DNA of 64,000 nucleotides, from the NCBI GenBank assembly GCA_963978545.1, contig OZ021722.1, positions 9,329,401 through 9,393,400 of the forward strand. The letters are read 5' to 3'. This DNA is from Linyphia triangularis (taxonomy: Eukaryota; Arthropoda; Arachnida; Araneae; Linyphiidae). A model generated the notes under the pieces. That model was not told where the DNA came from. It was given only the letters and a program-made list of their open reading frames with translations, and ran no database searches. The number at the start of each line of letters is the position of its first letter. Positions within the stretch are counted from its first letter, which is position 1. Positions 10,357 through 23,300 of the stretch are shown here, piece by piece. Position numbers and translations under genes: made by a program.

Positions 10357-11824
10357 TGTACTCTTTTGTTCAGGATTTGATTTAATGTCTTAGTGTTGAA
10401 GCATACTTGCATTGTCTTAGTTAACAAACCACATATTTAAGTAAGATCTATGCACAAATTACACTTTCACTGATGTAAAACTATGTTAGTATCTTATGCA
10501 TTTGCAAACAGTGCATTGTTCCTGTTCCCAAGTGATGTAGCTTGAATCTAGGAAAGAACCATTGAAAAGAGTAGTAAAATACACAAATATCATATGATTT
10601 CTATATTTTTTTATTTATTCTAAAAACTTTTGAAGAGTAGTTTTTAACACAAAATATCTAATTAAAATCTATTTAAGTTTTTAAGTATCATGCTTTTCAG
10701 GACTATTATGATACTCAATTATATATTTGTATGTGAAAGGTAATATTAAATATTAAGCTACGTATGTGTAATCCTTGTTAACTGTGCGGTCACAATTCCA
10801 TTGAAGTTACTATAAGTACCTACTCAATTTTCCTTCCTGATTAATTCAAAAATATACATCATCTTACAGTACTTCTTGAATTGATATTTACTTATGTAAG
10901 AATATACTTAATTTACTTTCTAAAATGGAACATTGGGTACTTGTGTATTATCGTATTGAATATTTTTAGTAACGCCAAAAGGCAGCTTTAGAGCATATTT
11001 ACCGAAGCACAAAAAGATGGCTTCTGTCACTAAGGTTTCCGCAGTCGGTTATTGTGATGTTACTGTTATCTATTATTGACACTAAAGCTGGCTTTTGCTG
11101 ATAGTTTCGGTTTTGCTGAATTCGGTCCAAGGGCTATTACATAAGCCTACCCAAAATTAGATAAATATTATGCAAATCGTATACATCAAAACTATCTCTT
11201 TTTGTTTCTTGCATCTTTCTTATCAAATTTATGTTAGAAAATTATTATTGTTATTCTGTTGGATATCTTTATATAAAAAAAATTATGTAAAATTTATTAT
11301 TTTTACAAAATCTATTTCTAAAATACTATTTTGTTAGATTTGGTTCTTTTAACTAGATATTTAAAAATATTAATTAATGTATTGTCTTTAATATCACACA
11401 CAATTTTAATTATTTTTTTATTAAGGAAAGATATTTCTTATCCATTTAAAATTCATCATGAAAGTCTAAAATTTAACAATTTATAATTGTTTAAGTTCCT
11501 GTATATACTCATCTCATTGTCATCAACTTCTTTGTTTTCGGTTAGTCAGATATGTGGCACCTCTGCTATCATCTATGCAGGCCAACTAATTAGTGAAAAA
11601 ACATCTGGCTTACAATAAAAAGTTGTTTATCTCTCTCTGCTTAAACTTTCCTTAATTGATCCTGTCCACTACTCACCCATACACTCATTTTTATCACAAA
11701 TAGGACAAACTTATGATGGTCATCCTAAAATCTGGAATATTCTCTAGGAAAAAAGGTCACATTTCAAACAATACATCAAAGTGAAAAACAAAACAATACA
11801 TTTGATTTTTGCTATTTCAACTAA
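10357..11824. other. 3' flank of DNTTIP1 and intergenic DNA
   Basis: The first few hundred bases are probably 3' UTR. No canonical AATAAA is evident close by; ATTAAA variants occur near 10660 and 10745. A diverged inverted pair near 10975-11100 around CAGCTTTAG/CTAAAGCTG may be a decayed MITE. Nothing else recognised. Confidence 0.35.
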
Positions 11825-12522
11825 GTGTGTGGAACATTGCACAACTTTCAATCACACCAAAATTTGATACCATGTCAAATTAGCGTTTTCATATTATCAC
11901 TCATTTAAATAAAAATGACCAATTTGGTGATATTTTTGGCTATAATATTTACACATGCAAAAAAGGAAAAAAAACACAAGCCATAAGCAAAATTGGTGAT
12001 TTTATTCGATAGACATTACATTGTTCTTTCTTGTGCATGAAACGCATAAAAATGAATCGTTGGGCGATGCTCAAGGACACAGAGCTCTGAGTTAAAGGCA
12101 CTCGTTTTTCAACTTTTTATGCTTTTATTGCATTTTTACGTGAATTTCAGAGGTGGGGATGTTTAGAACACCTTAAGAAGCATTACCATATCGATTTTGA
12201 TCAAAATCGTTAGAAGCGTTTTTAAGCAATTACTGCAAAACATGATTCTTATTAATGCCAGCTACCTTATGTGCAAGTTCAATGTTGACAAAAACCTTAA
12301 TGGTAGATCCCATGGCCACCACCAACTCGCACACTAAATTTGAATATTGTAGGTCAATTTGTTCGGGAGTTATGCTGACCACAGACACATTTTTTCTAGA
12401 TCACTTTTTTGAAATCAGGACGCTCCAAAACTTGGAGAAATAAGAAAGAAAAAAATCAAAATTTTTGTTTGACTGAATGCTATACTTTCATTTCCCTATG
12501 TATACATATGGGTAATTGAAAT
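11825..12522 (+). repeat. Dispersed ~700-bp repeat, copy A
   Basis: It starts GTGTGGAACATTGCACAACT and ends GGGTAATTGAAA. It shares successive blocks, such as GATTTTGATCAAAATCGTT, GGGAGTTATGCTGACCAC and TTCTAGATCACTTTTTTGAAA, with copies at 24355, 35155, 29930 (partial) and 58415 (inverted, partial). It has no long reading frame. The class is not recognised, but the near-complementary ends suggest a DNA transposon derivative. Confidence 0.7.
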
Positions 12523-14276
12523 TAACAAGGCAAAGTTTGGGGCTGTGTCTCAAACAATAGCTTCATATCCTCCTACAAAATTCATTTAAAAAATTACTCA
12601 ATAGTACAGTATCAAAGGCTGATTACATTAAATCAGCTTTTGTTATTAAATATCCATCCTATCTAATAGCATTAAAAGATATGTGATTGGCATTCTAAAC
12701 TTAGTGGGGAGAAACGATCACTTTACAAAATACAGTTTTGCCATAGCATCACAAAGCCTCTGGATCAACTACAGGCTACATCCTATAGGAGCATAGTTGC
12801 TTTTTTGAAGAAATCATATACAGGCAAAATAAATGCATTTATTAAAGGATATCCTTCAGAAATCCTTAACTTTTGTTACATGCATAACAAAGATTTTAAT
12901 AACCTTTGACAGAAGATATAACTTAGCTTGATGAAGGCAGTGCTATTTTACATTTACCACTGACTTTTATAAAAAAAAAATCGGCATCCCATGTAGTATA
13001 TTTTACTCAGAAGATGAATGAATGTTGTATCATGCAAAAAAAAAAAAAAAAAAAAAATGCCTACATTTTGTTAAGAAGTCAAGATTTCAAGGAAAAAAGC
13101 TGTTTACTCTAATATTTTTGGCCATTTAGATGAAGTTTTCTAAAATTAGGTATGTGGTAAACCTTATCTTTCTTATCCATAAATATTTATAACAAAATAC
13201 TCATTAACTAATAAATTGCCATTGATGACTTACTAAAAAGACAAAATATGTTTTTGTTCATTTAGCATGAAACATCGTTCTAGCCGTATTAGTTTAAAGA
13301 AAAAGTTTATCAGGAGCATTCTGCCCCAATGTGATGGCCCTAAACCACTGAACAGAGGAAACCTATGTCTCAAAACAAATAATGTTACCCACGCCTCATT
13401 AATGAGAATTATATGATTGTCTATACATATATATAGTACAAAAGAACAAAAAGAGGCACTTCCAAGAAGTTTTAAAATGATGTGATTGTATCTCCACCCA
13501 CTCTTCTAGTGTTTCATAAATAAAAAGGTTTATCAAATAAAATTAAATATATGAACTGAAAATCCAACTATCATATTTTTGAAAAATCAAGGTTTGAACC
13601 AAAACTGTAACCAATTTACACCCTATGTATCCCATCCGATTTCTCTTGCAATTAATCCTGTTGGTCCCTATGATTAGAACTGTAAAAAACCTTTCAATTA
13701 CATTTTTCGATTGATTGAAAATGATTATCAGATATTATCCAAACACCTGATTTTATTTAGACATAAAAAGCTTAAACCATCGTGAGATTCTCATTTTTAA
13801 AATTCTACATATTCCATTTTAGATATCCTCGCTTTTGCGGAATAGAGTTCTACATAGTAAATTACTGACTCTGTGGTCTTACACCAATTGAGCATCATCA
13901 ACGTTTACTAACTCAATGGGTTGTATTAATTTATCCCTAAAGTTCTTTTGGTGAATTTTAGTCAAATATATAGGTCTTCGCATATATTTTACACACTGAA
14001 ATAAGAATTTATATTCCAGAAGAAATATTTTTGTAAATCCATGCCATGCGCATCCTTGATGGTCACTCTCTTGGACTTTGAATCTTTAGCCGTTATCGGT
14101 ATCAGTAGATGTCTTTGCCTTAATTATATCAGACCTAATCTTAGACTAAAGCATGATTTAACTTTTTAGATTCTTATCCGTATTTTCAGAGTTAGATATT
14201 TATCAGTGACAGCGAGTTATCGCGGAAAAGTAAAGGGACGATCAGTTAATAACTGAATGCGTTTGCATCAAGCAGG
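12523..14276. other. Intergenic DNA upstream of SEC13
   Basis: AT-rich, with an A-run at about 13037-13058. No exon or delimited repeat was found. The last 100 bases are the likely SEC13 promoter and 5' UTR; no TATA box is evident. Confidence 0.4.
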
Positions 14277-14376
14277 ATGGCCGCATCATGTAGACCTGTC
14301 ATGATTCCTACCGTTTCGAATTCATATGAACTTATCCTTGAGCATAATATGGGTGATGATGAAGATAATATGCTAT
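14277..14376 (+). CDS. SEC13: SEC13 exon 1
   Basis: ATG at 14277 has A at -3 and G at +4. The donor is GTGAGT at 14377 and the exon ends in phase 1. Two later in-frame ATGs exist; the last (14370-14372, ATGCTAT) would give an N-terminus, [13 protein letters not shown], close to the usual family start. The upstream 31 residues are therefore an extension of uncertain use. Confidence 0.75.
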
Positions 14377-17300
14377 GTGAGTGATTTTTATAATATATTC
14401 ATAGGTATTTTGAATTTTTATATTTTCAAATTTGAAAGAGGCGTTTCCATTGAACTAGGATTAAAGCCTCAAACTTATGTTTTAATATATTGAATTGTTG
14501 TGGCAATATCAACGCTGCGCCGCGTGTGCGAAAAGGATGTCAACACGTATCGTAGACATATAGTAGTAAAATTATGAAACTATAATATTTATATACTGTT
14601 AAAGTATTCTAATACCATTTTTAAAACAGTTTCATCAAAACCATAATTATGACTTCAGGTTTGGATAATTTTACTTTCTTTTCCATTGAAAATTCCGTTT
14701 TTATCGTACTTCGTTGCTTTTGTTGATATCGTACTTTTATACTTGTGATGGTAAATTCGTCTTTCTATTAATACGATGTGATGATGTGTATTTTAAAAGC
14801 AATTTTTGATTTTTAAATGTTTTCCTAGGTAACATTATACAAGATGTGGATACCGGCCATGCTGACATGATCGTAAGTGTGTTTACAAATTTTGTTAAAG
14901 TGCTATATACTAGATTTACAAAACGGTTAATTCATAGTCTGTGACTTACTGCAATTGGAGACAAGGACAAAATTATCTGTTTTCCTCTTGGCCCCCAAAT
15001 TAAAATTCCAATCAAGATTTTACCATTAGGGTTGCTAAAAATTCAAAAAGTCTACCAATGCCAACTGTCGCCAAAGCCGAAAAATTACCAATCGCACCAT
15101 AACCTAAGAATTAACCAAAAAACATCTTTACTCATCAGTGATGTATAGAAACATTCTATATTGTACTGTTTTTAATTATCTTTAGCAATAGTACTACCAA
15201 TGGTAGAATGGAAAAGTGGGGGGGATGCCCAAAAATTGGTGACAAGTGCACCCCCCCCCCCACATTTTCAATGATAAATTTTATATTTTCGTAACTTATT
15301 ATAAAAATATTAACTGGTTAGGAAATAATTTATCCTTCCTAACACTGACATCGAACAAGGGTCCAAAATATACTGTTATTATAATAAATATTCCGCGTCT
15401 TAGTTTTTTTACTTGGAAGTAAGAGATAAAGTGAAGTAATAATTCAACGTTATATACATAACCATTTTATTTAGATTTAAATAATGCTTATAAATGTACA
15501 TTCTTTCATGAAATTAAATTACTAGAAACCTCTAAAATGGGTTTAAAAAAAAAAAAAAAATAGCTTGTCTTTATATGAAACAAGAATAGAAATTTAACTC
15601 AAAAGAAAGATCCTCCAAATTTAAAAGTTGATCAAGTGAACAGTATTTGTTAATAAAAATATTTATATCTTTTTACAAAGTAATATAATACATTTTTAGG
15701 TTCTTGCGTATTAACGCCACCCCAGATACAGATTTGGCGGTTTTTAAGTGCCGCCAATAAAGAGCAATCTAGTTCGCATGCACACATAGTTATTGAAGTG
15801 TTTTATTTTATGATTTGTCGCAAAAATTTTAGGTGTAGATTGGCGGCACTTAAAAACCTCCAAATCTGTAGCTGCGGTGGCGTTAATACGCAAGTACCCA
15901 TTTTTATAATAGCAATTTTATAATATATATCCATAAATAGTTTTAATGTTTTCATACATACAAAACATCACTTTTTCTCAGTGTCACTACATTTAAAGGT
16001 TGTTATATTTTATTAGTAATTTTCAGGCGATTGGCTGTTTTTAAAAGTGAGGGGATAGATTTTAATGGTTTTAGAAGTGGGGGGGATGCGTGTGTATTTT
16101 CTTGAAAAGAGGGCGGACGCGTCACCCCGCATCTACCCACACTTCTAGTACTGAGTACTACCTTTAATTGTGCCATAGCTGTAAATATTTAGCTATTGCA
16201 TGAATATTGTCTGAATACTGAACTTACAGGTAGGGCACAGCTTTTTTTTTTTTAAAAATTTATATTATTTGTTTTGATGAGTTTTGATTGCATTAAAATA
16301 TATTCCATGGTTAGTAGATATATCTAACTTATCTAGCGTTGAAACAAATTTTTTCAACAAGATTTCACGGAGAATTACTCAAACATGGCTGAAGATGCCT
16401 TGCGGTGACAGTTTTGATTTTGCTGAAAGTAGTCAACAGACATAAACACCCTTGTTTTTAAAGCAACTTTCTATCGATTTCTATTTTCTTATCCCTTTTC
16501 TCATGTAAATAATGCTGACTGCAAAACAAAAGTAAACGGTAATATGCCTATGGCAGCAAAAAAAAAAATAAAAAAAATTTCTATGAACTAAAGCAACATG
16601 GTGAAGTAAAAGCAGTTTGCTGCTGATTTCAGTAGATTGGATTTTCATTTTACTAATTCATTTTTTGTTACAACGCTTCAAATTGTTTAACTTATAGAAA
16701 ATAATAATCCATTCATGATTATATATCTCATATTTATCAAAATTTTAGAACAAAATAATTTATTTTTTATTCAAGTACCTAACGCAATATCTGAAAAATG
16801 GACTTGCGAAACTTAGAACTATTTTATAGGTTTCATATTCATTGGAAATTTAGTACAACCTCCAATTGATATCTTAAATTATGTTACTTCTGGTAAAATT
16901 TTTCCTTAAATACATAATTATTTTTTATCTAAAATTCTATTTTCAGTTGTCTTTACAAATTCTGAAACATTAATAAATTATTTCTGAAATCGTATAAACT
17001 TAATGTGATTATTTTGATTATTCTAAGGTAACTTCACCATAAATTGCTCCGATTAAAATTTTCGATGTCGTTGACCTTCTTGGTACAACAGTGAAATTGC
17101 AGCATATTCAGTAGTATGGTGAAACAATTTTAGTGTTAAACATACCCAAAATCTATCGCCTTGGAGAAATCAATTGCAAAGGTGTTAACTCTCCTTTTTA
17201 TTAAAGCGCATCAATACATAGTTTTTAAATTACATTTTGTTTTTATAGCATGATGCTCAAATGGACTATTATGGAATTCGCCTGGCGACTTGCTCTTCAG

Positions 17301-20300
17301 ACAAATCGGTGAAAATATTTGATGTTCGCAATGGTGCTCAAAAAATGGTTGCAACTTTAAAAGGGTACGTAAAATTAATGTTTTGGTCAAAAGTCTGATG
17401 CTCATGTTGTAAAAATTTTGCAATGCAAATTGTGGGGAGATTTTGAATTTAGGAGGTACAAAAGCAAACTAGTAATGCTAAAAGAGTTGCATACCAAAGA
17501 AGCACTGTATGTATTTTCTTCTTCGGCTGTACTTCTACAGATTTACACTCGATTGTTACACAGAAATATGCTGTATAATTAAATGTCAACTATGAAACAA
17601 CACTTTAACATCAAAATCTCTGTTCCATTAGAACAAATAAAATTATAAAACAAAACCACATGTTGAATTCTGTAAGTCACATGACTCAAATATAGCTCAT
17701 AATTGGCTGAGACAAACTGCAATGGATATGTTGTGTTTTGCTTGGAACACCCATAAGATTTTTGTTTTTGTAAAGAATCCCAATTTTCAAAGTGCGAAAA
17801 ATGTTGAATGTGTATTTCTTTTTAATGAAACAGACTGTAGATAGAAATGATGCTGAAAAAATAATGAATTCGTACTAAATTTTGAACTTTTGTAGATTTA
17901 TTTTGCTTTTCTATGTCACCTCCTCCATTACGATTTGTATAGGCCTGTTGTGGAAAGAATTTTTGAGGAACATAGATGGGACAACTTTTGGTATACTCAG
18001 ATTTGAAATATGAGCATTTGAGCATACATAATGCTATACTGAACTTTGTCATTATGCAAACAAAATGATCATGCAAGGTAGAACGTTGAGATATTTTAAT
18101 TACTTATTTCTCGGCTCTACTGCCCGTGTAGCGCCTTGACCACCTTTATCACACTGCTCCACTTTTTCCTATCCTTGGCTTTTATCTTCCAATTTTTGAT
18201 TTTCATCTATTTTAAATCTCCCACCTCATCTAGCCATCTTTTTCTTGGGCATCCTACCTTTCTCGTTCCCTCAAGTCTTCCCTTGTAAATTTACTTTGTT
18301 GTTCTTTCATCACTCATTCGCTCCAGATGTCTGAGCCATTGTATTTTTTTTTTGTTTTTAGTATATTTACTTTATCTTTTTCTTTAAACAGCTTACTTAA
18401 CGTATGACACTCCAAAATATGTCCACTAAATGAGAAGACTTTTAGTAGTGCTAGAATATCTTTTATTTTTACGGCAACAAAACACACAGACTGGTTCCTG
18501 GGGAGGATGGGGAAATACACGAGCACAATTAAATAAAAACAATACCACTCACCGTGGCAGCTGGATTAAGACGTCGGTAGACGAGAGCATCAAAAAGTGC
18601 CACATGGGCAACGTCCAGCATGGCACCGCTACATCAGGTACTGCAACGTGGTAAACATAAAAAATAGACGAGACGAACACTAAGGTAAATTAACTAGCGC
18701 GAAACTATAACATTGTGAAACTCTTCGAAACTACGAAACTCTTGCAAAACTACGAAACTGAGGATTACACCTCAAGTTGCCGCTTTTATAGCGCCGGTTG
18801 CAGGTCCGCACATGCGCCGTGCCGTGCCTCTCCTACCGGTCAAAAGACCAACTATAGGTGGATGCGTAGAAAACATGCGCATTGGGAAGAGTGACGTGCG
18901 ATGCACCGTCACAAACGCTAAATTACTCCAAATACAAATACAAATTTTAAGACCAACGACAGGCTCAAGGCCCAACAGGGTTGGTCGAGTAAATATATAT
19001 ATACACGTATATAGAAATAGAAAATTCTCCAAACATCTCCATCTTTGATTAGTTCATAAATTTTTTTTTTAAATCTTTCTCTCAAAAGTAATAATTATTT
19101 TTTCCTTATTCTGAGTGGTTGTCCAAGTTTCTGCTGCATAAGTGACTATAGGTCTAATTATTGTTTTAGTTTTAACATCTTGAGAGCAGAGAGGATTAAA
19201 CAACTTAAGCATTGAAAAATAACATCTGTTTCCAGTTGCCAGTCTAGCCTCTATCTCTGGGTTTATTTCATTTTTTTCAGTGATAATTAAACTAAGATAT
19301 TTAAATTCTGTCACCCTTTCAAAACCAAGTTCAGTATTTACTGAACTAGTGGTTGGTCCATTTCCTCTGTCCATAACAGTATATTTAGTTTTTTCCCTGT
19401 TAACTAAAAGTCCAACAGTCTTCGCCTAATCTTCCAAATCCTCATAGCATTCATTTAGACCTCTTTCTGTTCTAGACATCAAGTCTACATCATCTGCAAA
19501 TGCAAAGATTTGTAGGGATCGGTTAATTATTGTGCCCCCTCAACTAGAGTAAATTTTTCTGATGTGTTCCAAACAAAAGTTAAAAAGTGTTGTAGAGAGT
19601 ACATCCACCTGTCTTAACCCTGTATCAATTCCAAAGCTTCTTGAAACTTACCCTGTACTTTTACTTTAGCTTTTGTGGTTGACAAAGTCATTTTAACAAT
19701 TTTAATTAATTTTCCTGGTATTTCAAAATCATTCAGGATGTAGTACAATTTCTCTCTATTTATACAATCATATGCTTGCTTAAAATCTATAAATAGTGGA
19801 GTAGTTTGATGTTTTGTTCAAAAAACTTTTCTAGAACGTTCCTAATACTAAAAATCTGGTCAGTAGTAGACTTACCAGTTCTGAAACCGTACTGGTAGTC
19901 ACTTATTGTCTTTTCCCCATATGGTTGCAATCTATTCACAATAATTCTTGAGAGCACTTTATAAGGAATTTTATTAAATACCCTTTGGGGAAAAAAAAAT
20001 CTTTATTTAACCCATTTTAGGCCAAACATAGAAATTTTAAAAAATGTTATATTGTTTTCATTGAAATAGGCTTAAATTTTACATTCGTTAAGACATAAAA
20101 AAAGTTTTGTGCATGAAAACTAATATTTTATTTAAGAAAAAAAATGGTGCGTATACACACAATTGACCAAATCAATGAACAATTGTATTATAGTCTGATT
20201 TTTATATTTTTTTTATGGAAATTTTCGAAACATTTTGAATTTAAATGGACTTGCCATTTGAGGCACTAATAAATCGTGTGGTTTTTGCACACTTTACATC

Positions 20301-23300
20301 GTTTACAGGCTTTTTTTTCCAAGTTCACTTATAGTGTGTCCGATTCTATCAGAATTTCTTTCGGTAGAGCTGTGGATGATAGATGACCTTTATTAGGATG
20401 TGTTATTTGTAATATATTTTCACCAGATAGACTATTCTTGCATTCAGATTTTAATAGGAAATTAACTGTATAAGATCTCAAGTGTCATTTTTGTGTCGAA
20501 ATAGTGTGTTTACGCACATTTGACCGAAAATGGGTTAAAGATAAATATCACTGTATTCCAAATGTAAAATGTATTTTAATAATTATCTTGCAAAGCGATC
20601 TTTTCCAGTTTGCAACTAATTTTAGTTTTTTGCGTCGATTGATGATTCTCTAAGAAACTATGCAGAGTTGAAACTTTTCAGGATATATCCCATAATTCCG
20701 GGATTTTTTAGTTTTATCTGCCCGCAACTCTGCGTTTTATTCTAAAAATATATATTAAAAAAAATAATTAAATTCACACGTTTTTATCACTAGCATTAGC
20801 CGCTATGCTTTTCAGGGAGATAGTAGGCGAAATCCTACAATCTGTAACAGTAAGCAAAGGGTGGTGCTTCTTGCATTTGTCTTTCGACCAAAAAGAATAG
20901 AATGTTTTTCTGATTTCAGAGACTGGGGTTTAGAAAAGCATGTTTGTGAAATGAAGTGAACTGTTTTGCTTACTTTGGTGTGTACTGTGTGTAGCAAAAA
21001 ATTCTTGGCCTTGATTGAATTTTCTGGATTATAAATCTAAAATCGGTGATCTCAATAAGGGAATAAGAAACAAGTTTTGTTGAGAATGGTTAAATAAAGA
21101 TGATTCCATGAAAGAAAAATCTCGGTTGAGTGCAAAAAATATTGATGTTGCCGGAACATCCTTTTGCACTTGTTGTAATAGCTTGATACTGAAGGTTTAA
21201 AGTCTCTGAACCATTCCACGTCTACTGTTGTTGAGTGAAATTCAGTTTTTAGAAACATTGTATCGTAGTAGCAGCACAAGTAACTTTTTCTATTGATCAT
21301 AGTGTCAATCTGGTGACTAGAAAATGCAGAAAAATACTCTACATCACTACTTATTCGCACTGTATTGGAATTCTGATTTATTTGTATTTTGCATGCACTA
21401 ACTTGTAACTTTTTTTTTATAGAATATGCTTTATTAAACATTTATACATGGACATGCCTAAAAACAAATTTTCAAAGGTCCTTAAAAACATTAATTAGGT
21501 CCTTAAAAGTCATTGATTTTCATTCTGTGATTTGAGTGGGAATCCTGTTATAACCTAATAAAGTAATTATCTTTTTATTATAACTGTTTTTCTCTACATC
21601 AAATGTAATTTATTGATCTGTTTAGACATGATGCTCCAGTGTGGCAAGTTGCATGGGCTCATCCGATGTTCGGAGTTATTCTTGCGTCGTGTTCATATGA
21701 CAGGAAAGTCATCATTTGGAAAGAAACAGATGGCAACTGGGAAAACATTTATGAATACAACAAACATGATTCCTCTGGTAAGTTTTTTGTAAAAAGGCAA
21801 TTAAACAGAAAAAAAATTTCTTCAAAATGTTTAATGTTTGATTTAAAGTTGGTATTAGTACTTTAAGTATTCTATTTCATATTAGTTTAAAAAAAATGTT
21901 GTATTATTTATTAATAATATCGTTATTGCTATGAATTTCTTTCAATTTAAGAAATTTTCTTTAAATTACCACAAGATATTGTTTTTTATAATCTCGTTCA
22001 ACATTTATAGCTTATATCGTAAATCGCTTGCATTTCCTTTCTTGGATTTATTTTTTCTCTGGTCACTACTTTGCTGAACCTTGATTCGTGTGATATGCAT
22101 ATACAGTTAAACCCCATTAACGCGAAGTCGATGGGGCCGCCAAAATTGTGTGCATTAACTGAATTTCATGTTAAACGAATAAATTAACCTTAAGTTTTAA
22201 GTACGGAGAAGTGCATTTATTTTGTGTTAAACAGGATTTTATGTTAAGCGATTTTGCATTAACAGGGTTTGACTGAAATTTTAGACAAAAAACTAAAATC
22301 ATTGTTTCTGCTAAAGTACACTTAGTAGAGTTCAGCAGAAGCAATGATTTTAGTTTTTTGTCTAAAATTTCAGTAGTATTTTGAATGGAGCTTTAAAAAT
22401 TTAAAAACTAGGTTAATTAAATTAAACTATTTGTCAATATAGTAAAATTGTTGAAGTTGTTCGACTTCAGAATTTTTTTGAAAACTTGGATGTTTTTTGC
22501 TAGTTTTCATTGCTTTTGTGTGAAGCTCAGCTTTTTTTATTAGGAAATGTCATGTCTATATATAGCGCAAAATAATTTTCTACTATATTATGTAAACTAG
22601 ATTAGAAATAGTTTAAATTTGTCACGACTCCTTTTTGGCTTGTTATATAACTTAACAATAAACAGTAGTACTTTTCTGTTAAAGCCTTATGGTTTGGCGA
22701 TAAGGTTTATCATGATTCAAGATGGCATAAGAAGTAAATGGAACATGTTTCACAGGAGCCATTGATGCTAGTTTGAGCATATAAACTAATGTTGGTGCAT
22801 TTTTTCGTGAAGACATCACAGGCCTTTCATTGGTAAAATTAAAAATATTCTTGTGATCAACTCTTTCAAATTTATTTTTAAAGATGTATGTGATCACTGA
22901 TCTGATTAGTTGTATTTATTAGAGTGGGTTTTTTCCAGATAATTTGTATATAAGTTTCATTGATGTGAAGATGGAAGCACTTGTAAGAAAAATTCCATCG
23001 TGGGCTAAAGAATATTACTAATCCAACTTTAAGATTTCTCTTGATCTGCAATTTTTATTTTTATAGAATCTGATTAAATATTCAAAAATTATCTATTAAC
23101 CCTTTGAAATGTTAAAGGTGAATGCATATTTCATACACTTAGTAGAAAATTTCAGTCCAATTTTGTTGTCTTTTTGGTCAATTTAAAGCAAAATATTAAT
23201 CTTTGACCTACTCCTAACAGTTGTTTGTGGTTGTGTAATCCTGTTTGAACTTCCAAATTGTATGGAAACTTCTGGTGAGCAGTTGCAAGTAGCCCATTGT

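Noticed and set aside
22679..22897. 72-codon minus-strand frame in SEC13 intron 4
   Set aside because: The sequence looks protein-like in places but has no recognised family, start context or splice partners.
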